Source: Streptomyces sp. WMMB303 (GTDB taxonomy: Bacteria > Actinomycetota > Actinomycetes > Streptomycetales > Streptomycetaceae). From it: a stretch of 64,000 bases of DNA. The stretch spans positions 2,734,001 to 2,798,000 of the forward strand of contig NZ_JARKIN010000001.1 in assembly GCF_029351045.1 (NCBI RefSeq), read 5' to 3'. A program made the position numbers and the translations under genes. Numbering within the stretch: the stretch's first letter is position 1; each line of letters opens with the position of its first letter. Under the pieces are notes generated by a model, which was not told the origin of the DNA, made no database searches, and was given only the letters and a program-made list of their open reading frames with translations. Below are positions 55,096 to 64,000 of the stretch, piece by piece.

Positions 55096-55133
55096 CCGAC
55101 GGCCCGCCACGGGGTGCCGTGGCGGGCCGTCGG
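55096..55133. terminator. 17-bp stem-loop after the PQQ-propeller genes
   Basis: Arms 55096-55112 and 55117-55133 pair perfectly over 17 bp around a GGTG loop (core GACGGCCCGCC...). Lies 73 bp past the end of the 602-aa gene in the minus direction. The strongest hairpin in the window. Confidence 0.8.
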
Positions 55134-55205
55134 GTGTGGGTCAGAACGGGGACGGTTCCCCGTCCCCGCGCCGCGGCTGCGCCGCCGCGCGGGGGTCCGG
55201 CGGGT

Positions 55206-57014
55206 TCACTGCGGTCCGAAACCGGCCGCCAGCTTGTCGAAGGGGTCGTCGTAGTCGCCGTCGGGCTTGGAGACGGTCGAGGAGTTCAGGAAGAGCCTGC
55301 CGCTCTCGAAGCGCAACGGCTCCCGCAGGCTGCTCGCACTGATGTTGAACGCCTGCTCGCCCTCGCCCTGCTCGACCCGCGGCATCTTCAGCAGCAGCGT
55401 CTGCTTCCCCTTGCCGGGCTCGATGCTGACGACCTCGCCGCCCGCGTCGTAGTCCGGCAGCTTGTAGGCGAGGAGATTGGGACCGTCCATCCGGATCGGC
55501 ACGAAGCTGCGCTTCTCCCCGGCCTCGGCCTTCCACTTGGTGTTCCCGCTGTTGAAGTCGAACGCCATGATCTCGTTCGTCCGGCCGTACTCGGCCTTGC
55601 CGCTGTGCTCCTCCGTCGCGAGGTAGACGGTGTCCTTGCCCACCGCGATGTTGTAGCAGCTGTCGACCTCGACGCCGCAGGGGCGGACGTAGTTGTCGTC
55701 GATCGAGATCCGGGCCTTGAGCTTCTTGTCCTCACCGACCGTCATGACGTCGCTGGTGAGTTCGCTTCCGGCGCCGACCACCAGGACGAGCGGATCGGTG
55801 GAGGCGATCCGTACGTTCTTCGCGCCCTTGGGCACGTCGAACTTCCAGGTGGCCTTGCCCTTGTTCTTCGGGTCGAGCCGCTGCACGCTGATCTGCGGCT
55901 TGGAGAAGCTGCCGCACTCGGTGACGGCGTACAGCTCCTTGCCGCCCGAGTAGCCCTCGTCCCGGCAGTTGCTCGACTTGCTCTTCCACAGCTGCTTGCC
56001 CGAGGGGATGTCGTAGGCGGCGGAGCCGCCGATCCACGCGGAGGCAACGGTGTCGCCGCTGATGGCCACGTTGTCGTTGGACGACTCGTCCTTGGCGCCG
56101 GACATCTTCTCGTCCATGACGATCTTCCCGGTGTCCACGTCGACCGCGACCATCCGGTTGCAGGAGGCGTTGCTGGAGATCGTCTCGCGCACGACCATGG
56201 CCACCTCGTGGCGCTCCGTCATGCCGTTCGAGGCGCTGCACACCTCGCCCTTCAGCGAGACCGGCGACTTCTGCTCGTTGGTCTTGAGGTCCACGATCAG
56301 GAGTTCCTTGACGGAGACCTTGGCGAACACCTTGTCCGTGGCCCAAGCCCCGGGAACCTTGGTGTAGTCCTTGACCTTGGGGTCCTTGATGCTGAACAGC
56401 TCGTCGCCCTTGGTGCTCTTGGGCTTGGTCTCCAGACCGTCGCCCTTGGACTTCTGCGAACCGCCCTTGGACTCGTCCTTCTTCCCGCCCTCGTCATCGC
56501 CGCGGGTGAACAGGAACACGCCCGCACCGGCGATCAGCACCACCGCGACGGCGGCCGCGATCAGGGCGATGAGCTTGGTGTTCTTCTTGCCGCCCCCCGG
56601 GCCTCCGGGAACGGGGCCGCCGGGACCTCCGGGCCCCTGGTATCCGGGCGGCGGCTGCTGACCGTAGGGGCCGGACTGACCGGACTGACCGTAGGGCGCC
56701 GCGGGCTGGCCGTAGGCCATCGTCGGGGCGCTGTGCTGGCCGCCGGCCGGCGGACCGGCGGGTCCGGGCGGGCCAGGCGGCGGGCCGGGCGGCCCCGGTG
56801 GCGGTCCGGGCGGGCCGGGCGGGCCCGGCTGCTGCGGATAGCCGTAGCCGCCCGGCGGTGGCGACTGCGGGGGCTGCGGCGGCTGCTGAGGCGGCTGTCC
56901 GGGCTGCTGCGGATAGCCGTAGGCCGGCTGCCCCTGCGGATCGCGCGGGGGCTCCTGGGGTGTGCCGAAGCCCCCGGACGGCGGCTGGCTCGGTGGCGGA
57001 GGCGGCTGCGACAT
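55206..57014 (-). CDS. Proline-rich membrane protein with PQQ-like beta-propeller (copy 1)
   Basis: 602 aa, ATG 57014. Residues 1-145 are low-complexity Pro/Gln/Gly with G-Y-P-Q-Q repeats; one TM at ~150-170 (ALIAAAVAVVLIAGAGVFLF); then ~430 extracellular residues forming an eight-blade-type PQQ/BamB-like propeller, with repeated strands such as VNLKTNEQ-type turns and blades of ~45-50 residues. Many streptomycetes have such cell-surface proteins of unknown role. It has a paralogue immediately upstream, 149 bp away; the order and structure point to duplication. Confidence 0.8.
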   Translation of the reverse strand: MSQPPPPPSQPPSGGFGTPQEPPRDPQGQPAYGYPQQPGQPPQQPPQPPQSPPPGGYGYPQQPGPPGPPGPPPGPPGPPPGPPGPAGPPAGGQHSAPTMAYGQPAAPYGQSGQSGPYGQQPPPGYQGPGGPGGPVPGGPGGGKKNTKLIALIAAAVAVVLIAGAGVFLFTRGDDEGGKKDESKGGSQKSKGDGLETKPKSTKGDELFSIKDPKVKDYTKVPGAWATDKVFAKVSVKELLIVDLKTNEQKSPVSLKGEVCSASNGMTERHEVAMVVRETISSNASCNRMVAVDVDTGKIVMDEKMSGAKDESSNDNVAISGDTVASAWIGGSAAYDIPSGKQLWKSKSSNCRDEGYSGGKELYAVTECGSFSKPQISVQRLDPKNKGKATWKFDVPKGAKNVRIASTDPLVLVVGAGSELTSDVMTVGEDKKLKARISIDDNYVRPCGVEVDSCYNIAVGKDTVYLATEEHSGKAEYGRTNEIMAFDFNSGNTKWKAEAGEKRSFVPIRMDGPNLLAYKLPDYDAGGEVVSIEPGKGKQTLLLKMPRVEQGEGEQAFNISASSLREPLRFESGRLFLNSSTVSKPDGDYDDPFDKLAAGFGPQ

Positions 57015-57163
57015 GACATTCCCTTGGTACGGGCAGACCGGGCGCCCGGCGCCTCAAACCCCCGTAGGGCCGAGCGAATCGGACATCATGGCCCACCATC
57101 GGCAGACTTCTGAGCGGACATTCTTTCTACCACCGGACTCCCGGGACCCGGATCCCGGTTCCG

Positions 57164-58798
57164 TCACCGTCCGGTACCGAACCCCATGGCCAGCGGAGCC
57201 TTCTCCTTGGCGTCGGTGTCGTTCTTCCCGTACAGCAGGCTCCGTTGCAGGAAGAGCCGGCCGCCCACGTAGAGCGCGGGGGCGCTCCTGCTCATCGTCG
57301 GCACCCGGAAGCGGCTCTGCTGCTCGGCGGTCTCGTCCGGCAGCCGCAGCAGCCCGTGCTGCTCCCCGTCCCCCGGGGACACGCTGACGACCTGGCCGCC
57401 CTTGTCGTAGGTGGGGGTCACGTACGCGATCGCCTTGTCGCCCCGCGTCCCGATGGGGAAGACCGTGCGGCCCTCGCCCGCACGGGACTTCCACTTCGGC
57501 TCACCGCTGTGGAAGCCGAAGCCCATGACCTCGTTGGTGCGGGACAGGGAGTCGTCGCTCTTGCCCGAGTGCTCCTTGGTCGCGATGTAGACCATGTCCT
57601 CGGTCGCCACGACGTTGAAGCACGCCTCGCTGCCCAGATCGCCGATGCCGCAGCCCGGTTCGTAGCGGTCGCCGAGACTGAAGGTGGCGGCGATCGAGCC
57701 CTTGTCGTCGATCGTCATGACCTCCGACTCCGATGCGTCTCCCGTGCCCAGCACCAGCACGATCGGATCGGTGTCCACGACGCGGACGGCGCGCCCGTCC
57801 CGCAGGTTGTGGGGCAGCCGCATGTCCCAGGTGGAGTGGCCGGTCTTCGGGTCGAGTTGGTTGAGCGTGAGCGAATTGTCACACTCCAGGACCACCAGCA
57901 GCCGGGCACCGCCGCCGTACCGGCTGTGCTCGCAGGTCTCGCCGGTCTCCTTGCTCTTCCACAGCGGGTCGCCGCCCTCGATGGGGAACGCGGCGAAGCC
58001 GCCGATCCAGGAGAGCGCGACCGTGTCCTGGGCGACGGTCAGGTTCACGTCGCCGCCGCCGAAGATGGTGTCGCCTATGGGAATGGGCTGGTCCCACAGC
58101 TTCTTGCCACTGTCGACGTCGAAGACGGCGACGGAGTTGCAGCCGCCGCTCCCCTTCTCGAAGGCGACGGCCGTGCGGTGGTCGTCGGTCATGTGCGGCG
58201 ACGCCGCGCAGACCGGGCCGCCCAGCGGGATGCGCCAGGCGCGTTTGCCGTTCATGCGGTATCCCTCGATCGCGTTGATCGAGGACTTGGCATAGATCTT
58301 CTCGGTGACCCAGCTCCCGTCGGCGCCCTGGGCGTCCTTGACATGAGTGTTCGGCTGCTCGAGAGAGAAGAGCTGCTTCGCGTGGCTGCCGCCCGCCACG
58401 GCCGGCCCGGAGCCCCCACCGCCCTTGTCGTCCCCGCCACCGGAGGAGAAGAGCCATATGCCGCCCGCGACCAGCACCACGGCGACCACCGCCGCGAGGA
58501 TGCGCACCGCTTTGGGGCTGCGGCCGCGCGGCGCGAACGGCCCACCGGCTCCCGGCGGCGGAGGCGGCAGTTGCGGGCCGGCCGGGTAACTGCCGTGCGA
58601 CGGCCGGCCGAAGCCCGGGCCGGACGGCGGCGCCGCGGGCGGCGCGGCGGGAGGTGCCGGCGGCTGCTGCGGTACCGGTGGCTGCTGCTGCGGTGGCGCC
58701 GGCTGCTGTGCCGGTGCCTGCGGCGGTGGCGGCTGCGCGGGTGGATTCCAGCCACCCTGGGGAGGCGGACCGGACGGTGGAGGCGGCGGCTGTGTCAT
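57164..58798 (-). CDS. Proline-rich membrane protein with PQQ-like beta-propeller (copy 2)
   Basis: 544 aa. Same plan as its neighbour: Pro-rich N-terminus (1-90), TM at ~100-120 (AVRILAAVVAVVLVAGGIWLF), then a ~420-residue propeller domain with blades such as HSTWDMRLPHNL and EVMTIDDKGSIAATFS-type strands. The two share YSTE-type and AYVTP-type blade starts and near-identical layout, but sequence divergence is large, so the duplication is not recent. Likely a surface-anchored binding protein. Confidence 0.78.
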   Translation of the reverse strand: MTQPPPPPSGPPPQGGWNPPAQPPPPQAPAQQPAPPQQQPPVPQQPPAPPAAPPAAPPSGPGFGRPSHGSYPAGPQLPPPPPGAGGPFAPRGRSPKAVRILAAVVAVVLVAGGIWLFSSGGGDDKGGGGSGPAVAGGSHAKQLFSLEQPNTHVKDAQGADGSWVTEKIYAKSSINAIEGYRMNGKRAWRIPLGGPVCAASPHMTDDHRTAVAFEKGSGGCNSVAVFDVDSGKKLWDQPIPIGDTIFGGGDVNLTVAQDTVALSWIGGFAAFPIEGGDPLWKSKETGETCEHSRYGGGARLLVVLECDNSLTLNQLDPKTGHSTWDMRLPHNLRDGRAVRVVDTDPIVLVLGTGDASESEVMTIDDKGSIAATFSLGDRYEPGCGIGDLGSEACFNVVATEDMVYIATKEHSGKSDDSLSRTNEVMGFGFHSGEPKWKSRAGEGRTVFPIGTRGDKAIAYVTPTYDKGGQVVSVSPGDGEQHGLLRLPDETAEQQSRFRVPTMSRSAPALYVGGRLFLQRSLLYGKNDTDAKEKAPLAMGFGTGR

Positions 58799-58856
58799 CG
58801 CGGTTCCTCAGGAAGGAGCAGGGCGCCCCTTTCTACCACCATCACCGAAGCAGTTG

Positions 58857-60716
<1,860 letters not shown>

Positions 60717-60755
60717 CTCTCTCCTGTTGGGGGCCGGACCCCAGGGTAGCTCTGT

Positions 60756-60782
60756 CCCGGCCGCCGCCGGGCAGCGGCCGGG
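60756..60782 (-). terminator. Hairpin after the EamA gene
   Basis: CCCGGCCGC (60756-60764) and GCGGCCGGG (60774-60782), 9-bp stem with a 9-nt loop, past the EamA stop (60836) in minus sense. It lies between that gene and the ABC-F start. Confidence 0.55.
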
Positions 60783-60835
60783 TCCCTCCCGGGCGGCACC
60801 GCCGGGCACCGGGCCGCGGGCCGGTACCCGGGGCT

Positions 60836-61753
60836 TCAGGTGCCGTGCAGCATCAGCGCTATGCCGCCCACCATCAGCACGCTCGCCGCGGTCCTGGGCC
60901 AGCCGAAACGCTCCTTGAAGAAGAGGGCGCCGATCGTGGCCCCGGCGATGATCGACGACTCCCGCAGCGCCGCCACCGGTGCCAGCGGTGCCCGGGTCTG
61001 CGCCCACAGCACCAGCCCGTAGGCCAGCACCGACAGCGCCCCGCCCAGCAGCCCGCGCAGAGCCACCGGGCGCAGCTCCGCGACCAGGGCGCGGCGGCGG
61101 GTGAGCAGGGCCCAGGCCGGGATCGCCAGCCCTTCCAGCAGCATCAGCCAGGCGATGTAGCCCAGCGGGCTGCCCGCGGCACGCACGCCGACCCCGTCCA
61201 CGACGGTGTACGACGCGATGGCCAGGCCCGTGCACACGGCGGCGGTCAGCGCGGGCCACTGCGGACCGGCACCCGGGCCGGAGGCCGCCTCGCCGGAGCC
61301 GGAGGCCGCCTCGCCGGCGTCCGTTTCCGGAGAGCGCCCCGCACCGCGCAGTCCCCACAGCGCCACGCCGACCAGTCCGGCGGAGGCCAGCAGCACCCCG
61401 GCGAGCTGCCATCCGTCGGGCATCTCGTGCACGAAGACGGCCGCCAGCACCGTCACCACCAGCGGCGCCGTTCCACGCGCGATGGGGTACATCTGCCCGA
61501 ACTCGCCCATCCGGAAGGAGCGCATCAGCAGTGCCTGGTAGACGACGTGCAGCGCCGCCGAGACGAGCAGCGGCGGCCAGGCCCCGGCGGCCGGGAGCGG
61601 GACGAAGCAGGCCAGCGCGGCACCGCACACCGCGCCGCCGCTGCCGACCAGGGTGAAGGCGAGCAACTGGTCGCGGATGCCGTGTGCCAGCGCGTTCCAG
61701 GTGGCGTGGGTGAGCGCCGCGGCCAGCACCGCGGCGACGACTATCGGAGTCAC
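60836..61753 (-). CDS. EamA/DMT-superfamily transporter
   Basis: 305 aa from GTG 61753, ten hydrophobic spans in two EamA repeats (residues ~3-137 and ~170-300), joined by a Gly/Ser/Glu linker. EamA proteins export or import small metabolites such as amino acids; substrate unpredictable. A run of Ala-rich TMs is normal for Streptomyces. Confidence 0.87.
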   Translation of the reverse strand: MTPIVVAAVLAAALTHATWNALAHGIRDQLLAFTLVGSGGAVCGAALACFVPLPAAGAWPPLLVSAALHVVYQALLMRSFRMGEFGQMYPIARGTAPLVVTVLAAVFVHEMPDGWQLAGVLLASAGLVGVALWGLRGAGRSPETDAGEAASGSGEAASGPGAGPQWPALTAAVCTGLAIASYTVVDGVGVRAAGSPLGYIAWLMLLEGLAIPAWALLTRRRALVAELRPVALRGLLGGALSVLAYGLVLWAQTRAPLAPVAALRESSIIAGATIGALFFKERFGWPRTAASVLMVGGIALMLHGT

Positions 61754-61892
61754 CCCGCGCTGCCGGAGGCAGTGCGGTCACGGAGTCGCTGCGTCATGCC
61801 CAGGACGCTACCGTCGCGCTGATCAGTGCTTTTACCGGGGTGTCCGGACCGTCGACGGCGGTGCGGTACGGGTCCGGGCTGCGGAGTGCCCG

Positions 61893-61923
61893 CCGGCCGG
61901 TACGGCGTCGCCGTACCGGCCGG
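61893..61923 (-). terminator. Long hairpin after the PBP gene
   Basis: Arms CCGGCCGGTACGGCG (61893-61907) and its complement (61909-61923); realistically a 12- to 13-bp stem with a short loop. Lies 17 bp past the PBP stop (61940) in minus sense. Confidence 0.7.
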
Positions 61924-61939
61924 GGCGGACGGCTCGGCC

Positions 61940-63574
61940 TCAGCCGCGGGCGGCGTCCAGCACCTTGCGGACGATCGGGCCGGCGTTCTCGTTACCGTGC
62001 CCGGAGGCGGGCACGACAGCCGCCGCGGCGGCGTCACCGGAGTACGCGGTGAACCAGGCGTTCGGCTTCTTCTGCCCGTCGACCTCCGCGGAGCCGGTCT
62101 TCGCTCCGAAGTCCCCGCTCATCCCGGCCATCGGCTGGGCCGCGGTGCCGCCGGTGGCGGTGACCTTCATCAGGGACTTGAGGTCCTTGTGCACGCCCGG
62201 CTTCATGGCGCGCGGCGCCTTGGCGAGGGTGCGGTCGTCGACCGACGGGGGCACCACGTACGGCTGCCGGAAGGTGCCGTTCTGCACGGTGGCGGAGACG
62301 GACGCCATGTTGAGCGGGTTCATCCGCACGCCGCCCTGGCCCATGAGCGAGGCGGCCATCTGGGCGTCGGACTGGACCGGGACCCGGCCGTCGAACGTGG
62401 TGGTGCCGGTCTTCCAGTTGAGGCCGATGCCGAAGACGTCCCGGGCCTCCTTGGTGAGGTCGTCGTCCTTCAGCTCGGGCGCCTGGCTGATGAAGGCGGT
62501 GTTGCAGGAGCGGGCGAAGCTCTGCGCGAAGGTGCCGTGCTTGATCTCGAAGTTGTCGTCGTTGTGGAACTTCCAGCCGCCGTACGTGAAGTACTTGGGG
62601 CACGGGTGGGTCTTGCCGGGCGAGGCGAGGCCCTTGTCGAGCAGCATGGCGCTGGTGACGACCTTCATGGTGGAGCCGGGGGCCAGCGAGCCCTGCAGCG
62701 CGCTGTTGAAGCCCTTGGCGGGGGAGTTGGCGATGGCCAGGATCTCGCCGGTGCTGGGCTTGACGGCGACCACGGAGGCCTTCTTCTTGCCCTTGACGGC
62801 GGCCTCGGCCGCACGCTGCGCCCCGGCGTCGATGGTCGTCTTCAGCTTTCCGGGCGTGGGCTCGGAGAGCTGGTGCAGCACGGTGTCGGTCTTGCCCTTG
62901 GCGTCGACGATGCGCGTCTGCACGCCCGGGGAGCCCTCGGTCTTGTCGCCGTAGCGCTTGCCGATGTCGCGGATCACCCCGGCGAGGGCGGGGTGGTCCT
63001 CGGCACTGAGCGCCGAGCCGTCCCGGTCCACGGCGGTGACGGGCGGGGTGCCCGACTCGTCGGTGACGATGGTCCGGCCGTCCTTGAGCTTGGGGTGCAG
63101 CACGGAGGGCTTCCACTCGACCACGGGCTCGCCGGTCTTCGCGGCCCGGACGATCTTCAGCGCCGAGTCGTACTTCCAGGCGGCGTCCTTCTTGCCGTAG
63201 GCGACCCGCGCGGTGACGCCGAAGGGCACCTTCTCGCCGTCGGCCGCCTCGGGGGTGGCCGCGACCTTGGAGACGTGGGCCTTGCTGCGGAAGGCGCCGA
63301 GTGCCTTGGCGGCCGCTGCGGAGTCGTCGGTCAGCGCGGCGGCCTTCTTGGTGTCGCCCTCGGCCCAGGCGCCCAGGAATTCCTTGGCGGCGGTGCGCAC
63401 TTCGGCCGCGCTGAGCGGGCCCTTCTTGGCCTCGGCCGCCTTGCTGTCCGCGGCGACGGTGCTCTGGGCCTCCTCGTCGTCGCTGCCGACGAGGGCGTAG
63501 ACGCCGACGCCGGCGAGCCCGACGACGGCGGCCGCGACCCCGCCGATCACGGCCATCTTCTGTGTGTCGCGCAT
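61940..63574 (-). CDS. Penicillin-binding transpeptidase (class B, MecA_N-type N-domain)
   Basis: 544 aa from ATG 63574. One N-terminal TM (~7-28), then an NTF2-like MecA_N domain (~50-140: EVRTAAKEFLGAWAEGDTKKA, split), a short linker, and a transpeptidase domain with active-site S-T-M-K in LAPGSTMK, S-C-N in RSCNTAF and K-T-G in GAKTGSAE. This is the class B PBP set for cross-linking the wall (PBP2/PBP3-type). The MecA_N domain recalls PBP2a, but this does not itself mean resistance. Confidence 0.93.
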   Translation of the reverse strand: MRDTQKMAVIGGVAAAVVGLAGVGVYALVGSDDEEAQSTVAADSKAAEAKKGPLSAAEVRTAAKEFLGAWAEGDTKKAAALTDDSAAAAKALGAFRSKAHVSKVAATPEAADGEKVPFGVTARVAYGKKDAAWKYDSALKIVRAAKTGEPVVEWKPSVLHPKLKDGRTIVTDESGTPPVTAVDRDGSALSAEDHPALAGVIRDIGKRYGDKTEGSPGVQTRIVDAKGKTDTVLHQLSEPTPGKLKTTIDAGAQRAAEAAVKGKKKASVVAVKPSTGEILAIANSPAKGFNSALQGSLAPGSTMKVVTSAMLLDKGLASPGKTHPCPKYFTYGGWKFHNDDNFEIKHGTFAQSFARSCNTAFISQAPELKDDDLTKEARDVFGIGLNWKTGTTTFDGRVPVQSDAQMAASLMGQGGVRMNPLNMASVSATVQNGTFRQPYVVPPSVDDRTLAKAPRAMKPGVHKDLKSLMKVTATGGTAAQPMAGMSGDFGAKTGSAEVDGQKKPNAWFTAYSGDAAAAAVVPASGHGNENAGPIVRKVLDAARG

Positions 63575-63929
63575 CCGCGTTCTGCCCCTCCACCCGCCTT
63601 GGCCCGGTCTGCCGGCCGAAGTCCTGACGCGTGGCACCCTAGAGCACGTCCATGACAGAACGTGCCCTCGTATGCCCGTTCAGCCCCTTCTGCCGGTGTT
63701 CTGCTCCCCCGTGTGGCCCGGATTCCGCCGGTGGCCGGCGGTCCGGACCGAGGAACGGAACCGCCGCCCCTCGGGGCCGCGCTGCCGCGGCCCCTGGGGC
63801 AGACGAGCAGCGCGGGGCGATCGGTTCCGTATCACGGCCTTGTGTCCGAATCGCGATCTTCGCTGAGCGTTTTCGTGACCTGCCAGTTCACTTGGCAGGC
63901 CCTTCCGGTCGGAGTGCGCCCACTTCAGG
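63575..63929. other. 355-bp non-coding stretch before the PBP gene
   Basis: Holds the upstream region of the PBP gene and the downstream region of the last, partial gene. A hairpin at 63879-63899 is listed apart. Open frames on either strand here (e.g. plus 63652-63996, minus 63680-63946) have Arg/Pro/Cys-rich translations with no sensible domain, so I do not call genes. Confidence 0.6.
63879..63899 (-). terminator. Hairpin downstream of the edge gene
   Basis: CCTGCCA (63879-63885), 7-nt loop, TGGCAGG (63893-63899), 31 bp past the stop at 63930 in minus sense. Confidence 0.5.
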
Positions 63930-64000
63930 TCAGATCCAGGAGTCAAGCCACATCCGGTGCCGCCACTCGCCCAGCGGAATCGTCTGCCCGGTGTAGATCG
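63930..64000 (-). CDS. C-terminal end of an unidentified protein (5' part outside window)
   Basis: Reading in from the edge, the last 22 residues are IYTGQTIPLGEWRHRMWLDS followed by W-I and a TGA stop. Composition is convincingly coding (W, H, R and L in a non-low-complexity order), but I cannot assign a family from so short a piece. Confidence 0.6.
   Translation of the reverse strand, partial: IYTGQTIPLGEWRHRMWLDSWI

Noticed and set aside
63652..63996. 114-codon plus-strand frame at the right end
   Set aside because: Cys/Pro/Arg-rich translation, no domain, no convincing start; it also overlaps the real minus-strand coding end at 63930-64000.

Overview
The window is high-G+C actinobacterial chromosome, almost certainly Streptomyces or a close relative. 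Codon third positions are nearly all G or C, GTG starts are common, and the gene content (glmU-prs-rplY-pth, ppc, acyl desaturase, galT-galE-galK, tandem proline-rich PQQ-propeller proteins, DUF397/HTH pairs, SUKH/deaminase clusters) is typical of streptomycetes. Most of the window is ordinary core chromosome; an accessory block lies between pth and ppc.

Layout. (1) 1-4524: two divergent pairs of polymorphic-toxin-type genes. The minus pair is a multidomain Imm35-like/deaminase-like/SUKH-4-like protein cut by the window edge and a WHH-SUKH fusion; the plus pair is a YwqJ-type deaminase and a SUKH-3 protein. (2) 4554-6116: a sensor histidine kinase without an adjacent regulator. (3) 6373-10837: tRNA-Gln(TTG), glmU, prs, rplY and pth. 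(4) 10794-14572: an ESX/WXG-like secreted-protein cassette on the minus strand with lower G+C, ending in an apparently eroded lipoprotein gene that runs into pth. (5) 14829-35783: a complete type 2 BREX (Pgl, phage growth limitation) system on the minus strand: pglW, then pglX, pglY, pglZ, brxD and brxHI. A divergent HTH-DUF397 regulator module with two small plus-strand genes sits between pglW and pglX. (6) 35988-37768: divergent from pglW, a RecF/AAA15-type ATPase translationally coupled to a DUF4276 (TOPRIM-like) protein, which looks like a second, OLD/PARIS-like defence unit. (7) 38040-43607: small membrane protein, ppc, fatty-acid desaturase and TetR regulator. (8) 43810-48187: GNAT acetyltransferase, trans-aconitate-type methyltransferase, MarR regulator, SDR, PPOX oxidoreductase and an unusual LuxR-type regulator. 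(9) 48520-54940: galT-galE-galK diverging from a sodium:solute symporter with a small membrane protein, then a response regulator lacking the phospho-acceptor Asp. (10) 55206-63574: two tandem PQQ-propeller membrane proteins, a Uup-like ABC-F protein, an EamA transporter and a penicillin-binding transpeptidase, followed by the 3' end of another gene.

How it works together. The 10.8-37.8 kb block reads as a defence and conflict island inserted between housekeeping genes. BREX type 2 would supply host methylation (PglX), phage-triggered signalling (kinase PglW, ATPases PglY and BrxD, phosphatase-fold PglZ) and a helicase (BrxHI). The ATPase-DUF4276 pair shares a divergent promoter region with pglW. 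The HTH-DUF397 module divides the BREX locus into two likely transcription units, separated by a good intrinsic-type hairpin. The best candidates for something new are this regulatory insertion, the ATPase-DUF4276 pair, and the low-G+C target-recognition part of pglX. No IS element, integrase, att site or CRISPR array was found.
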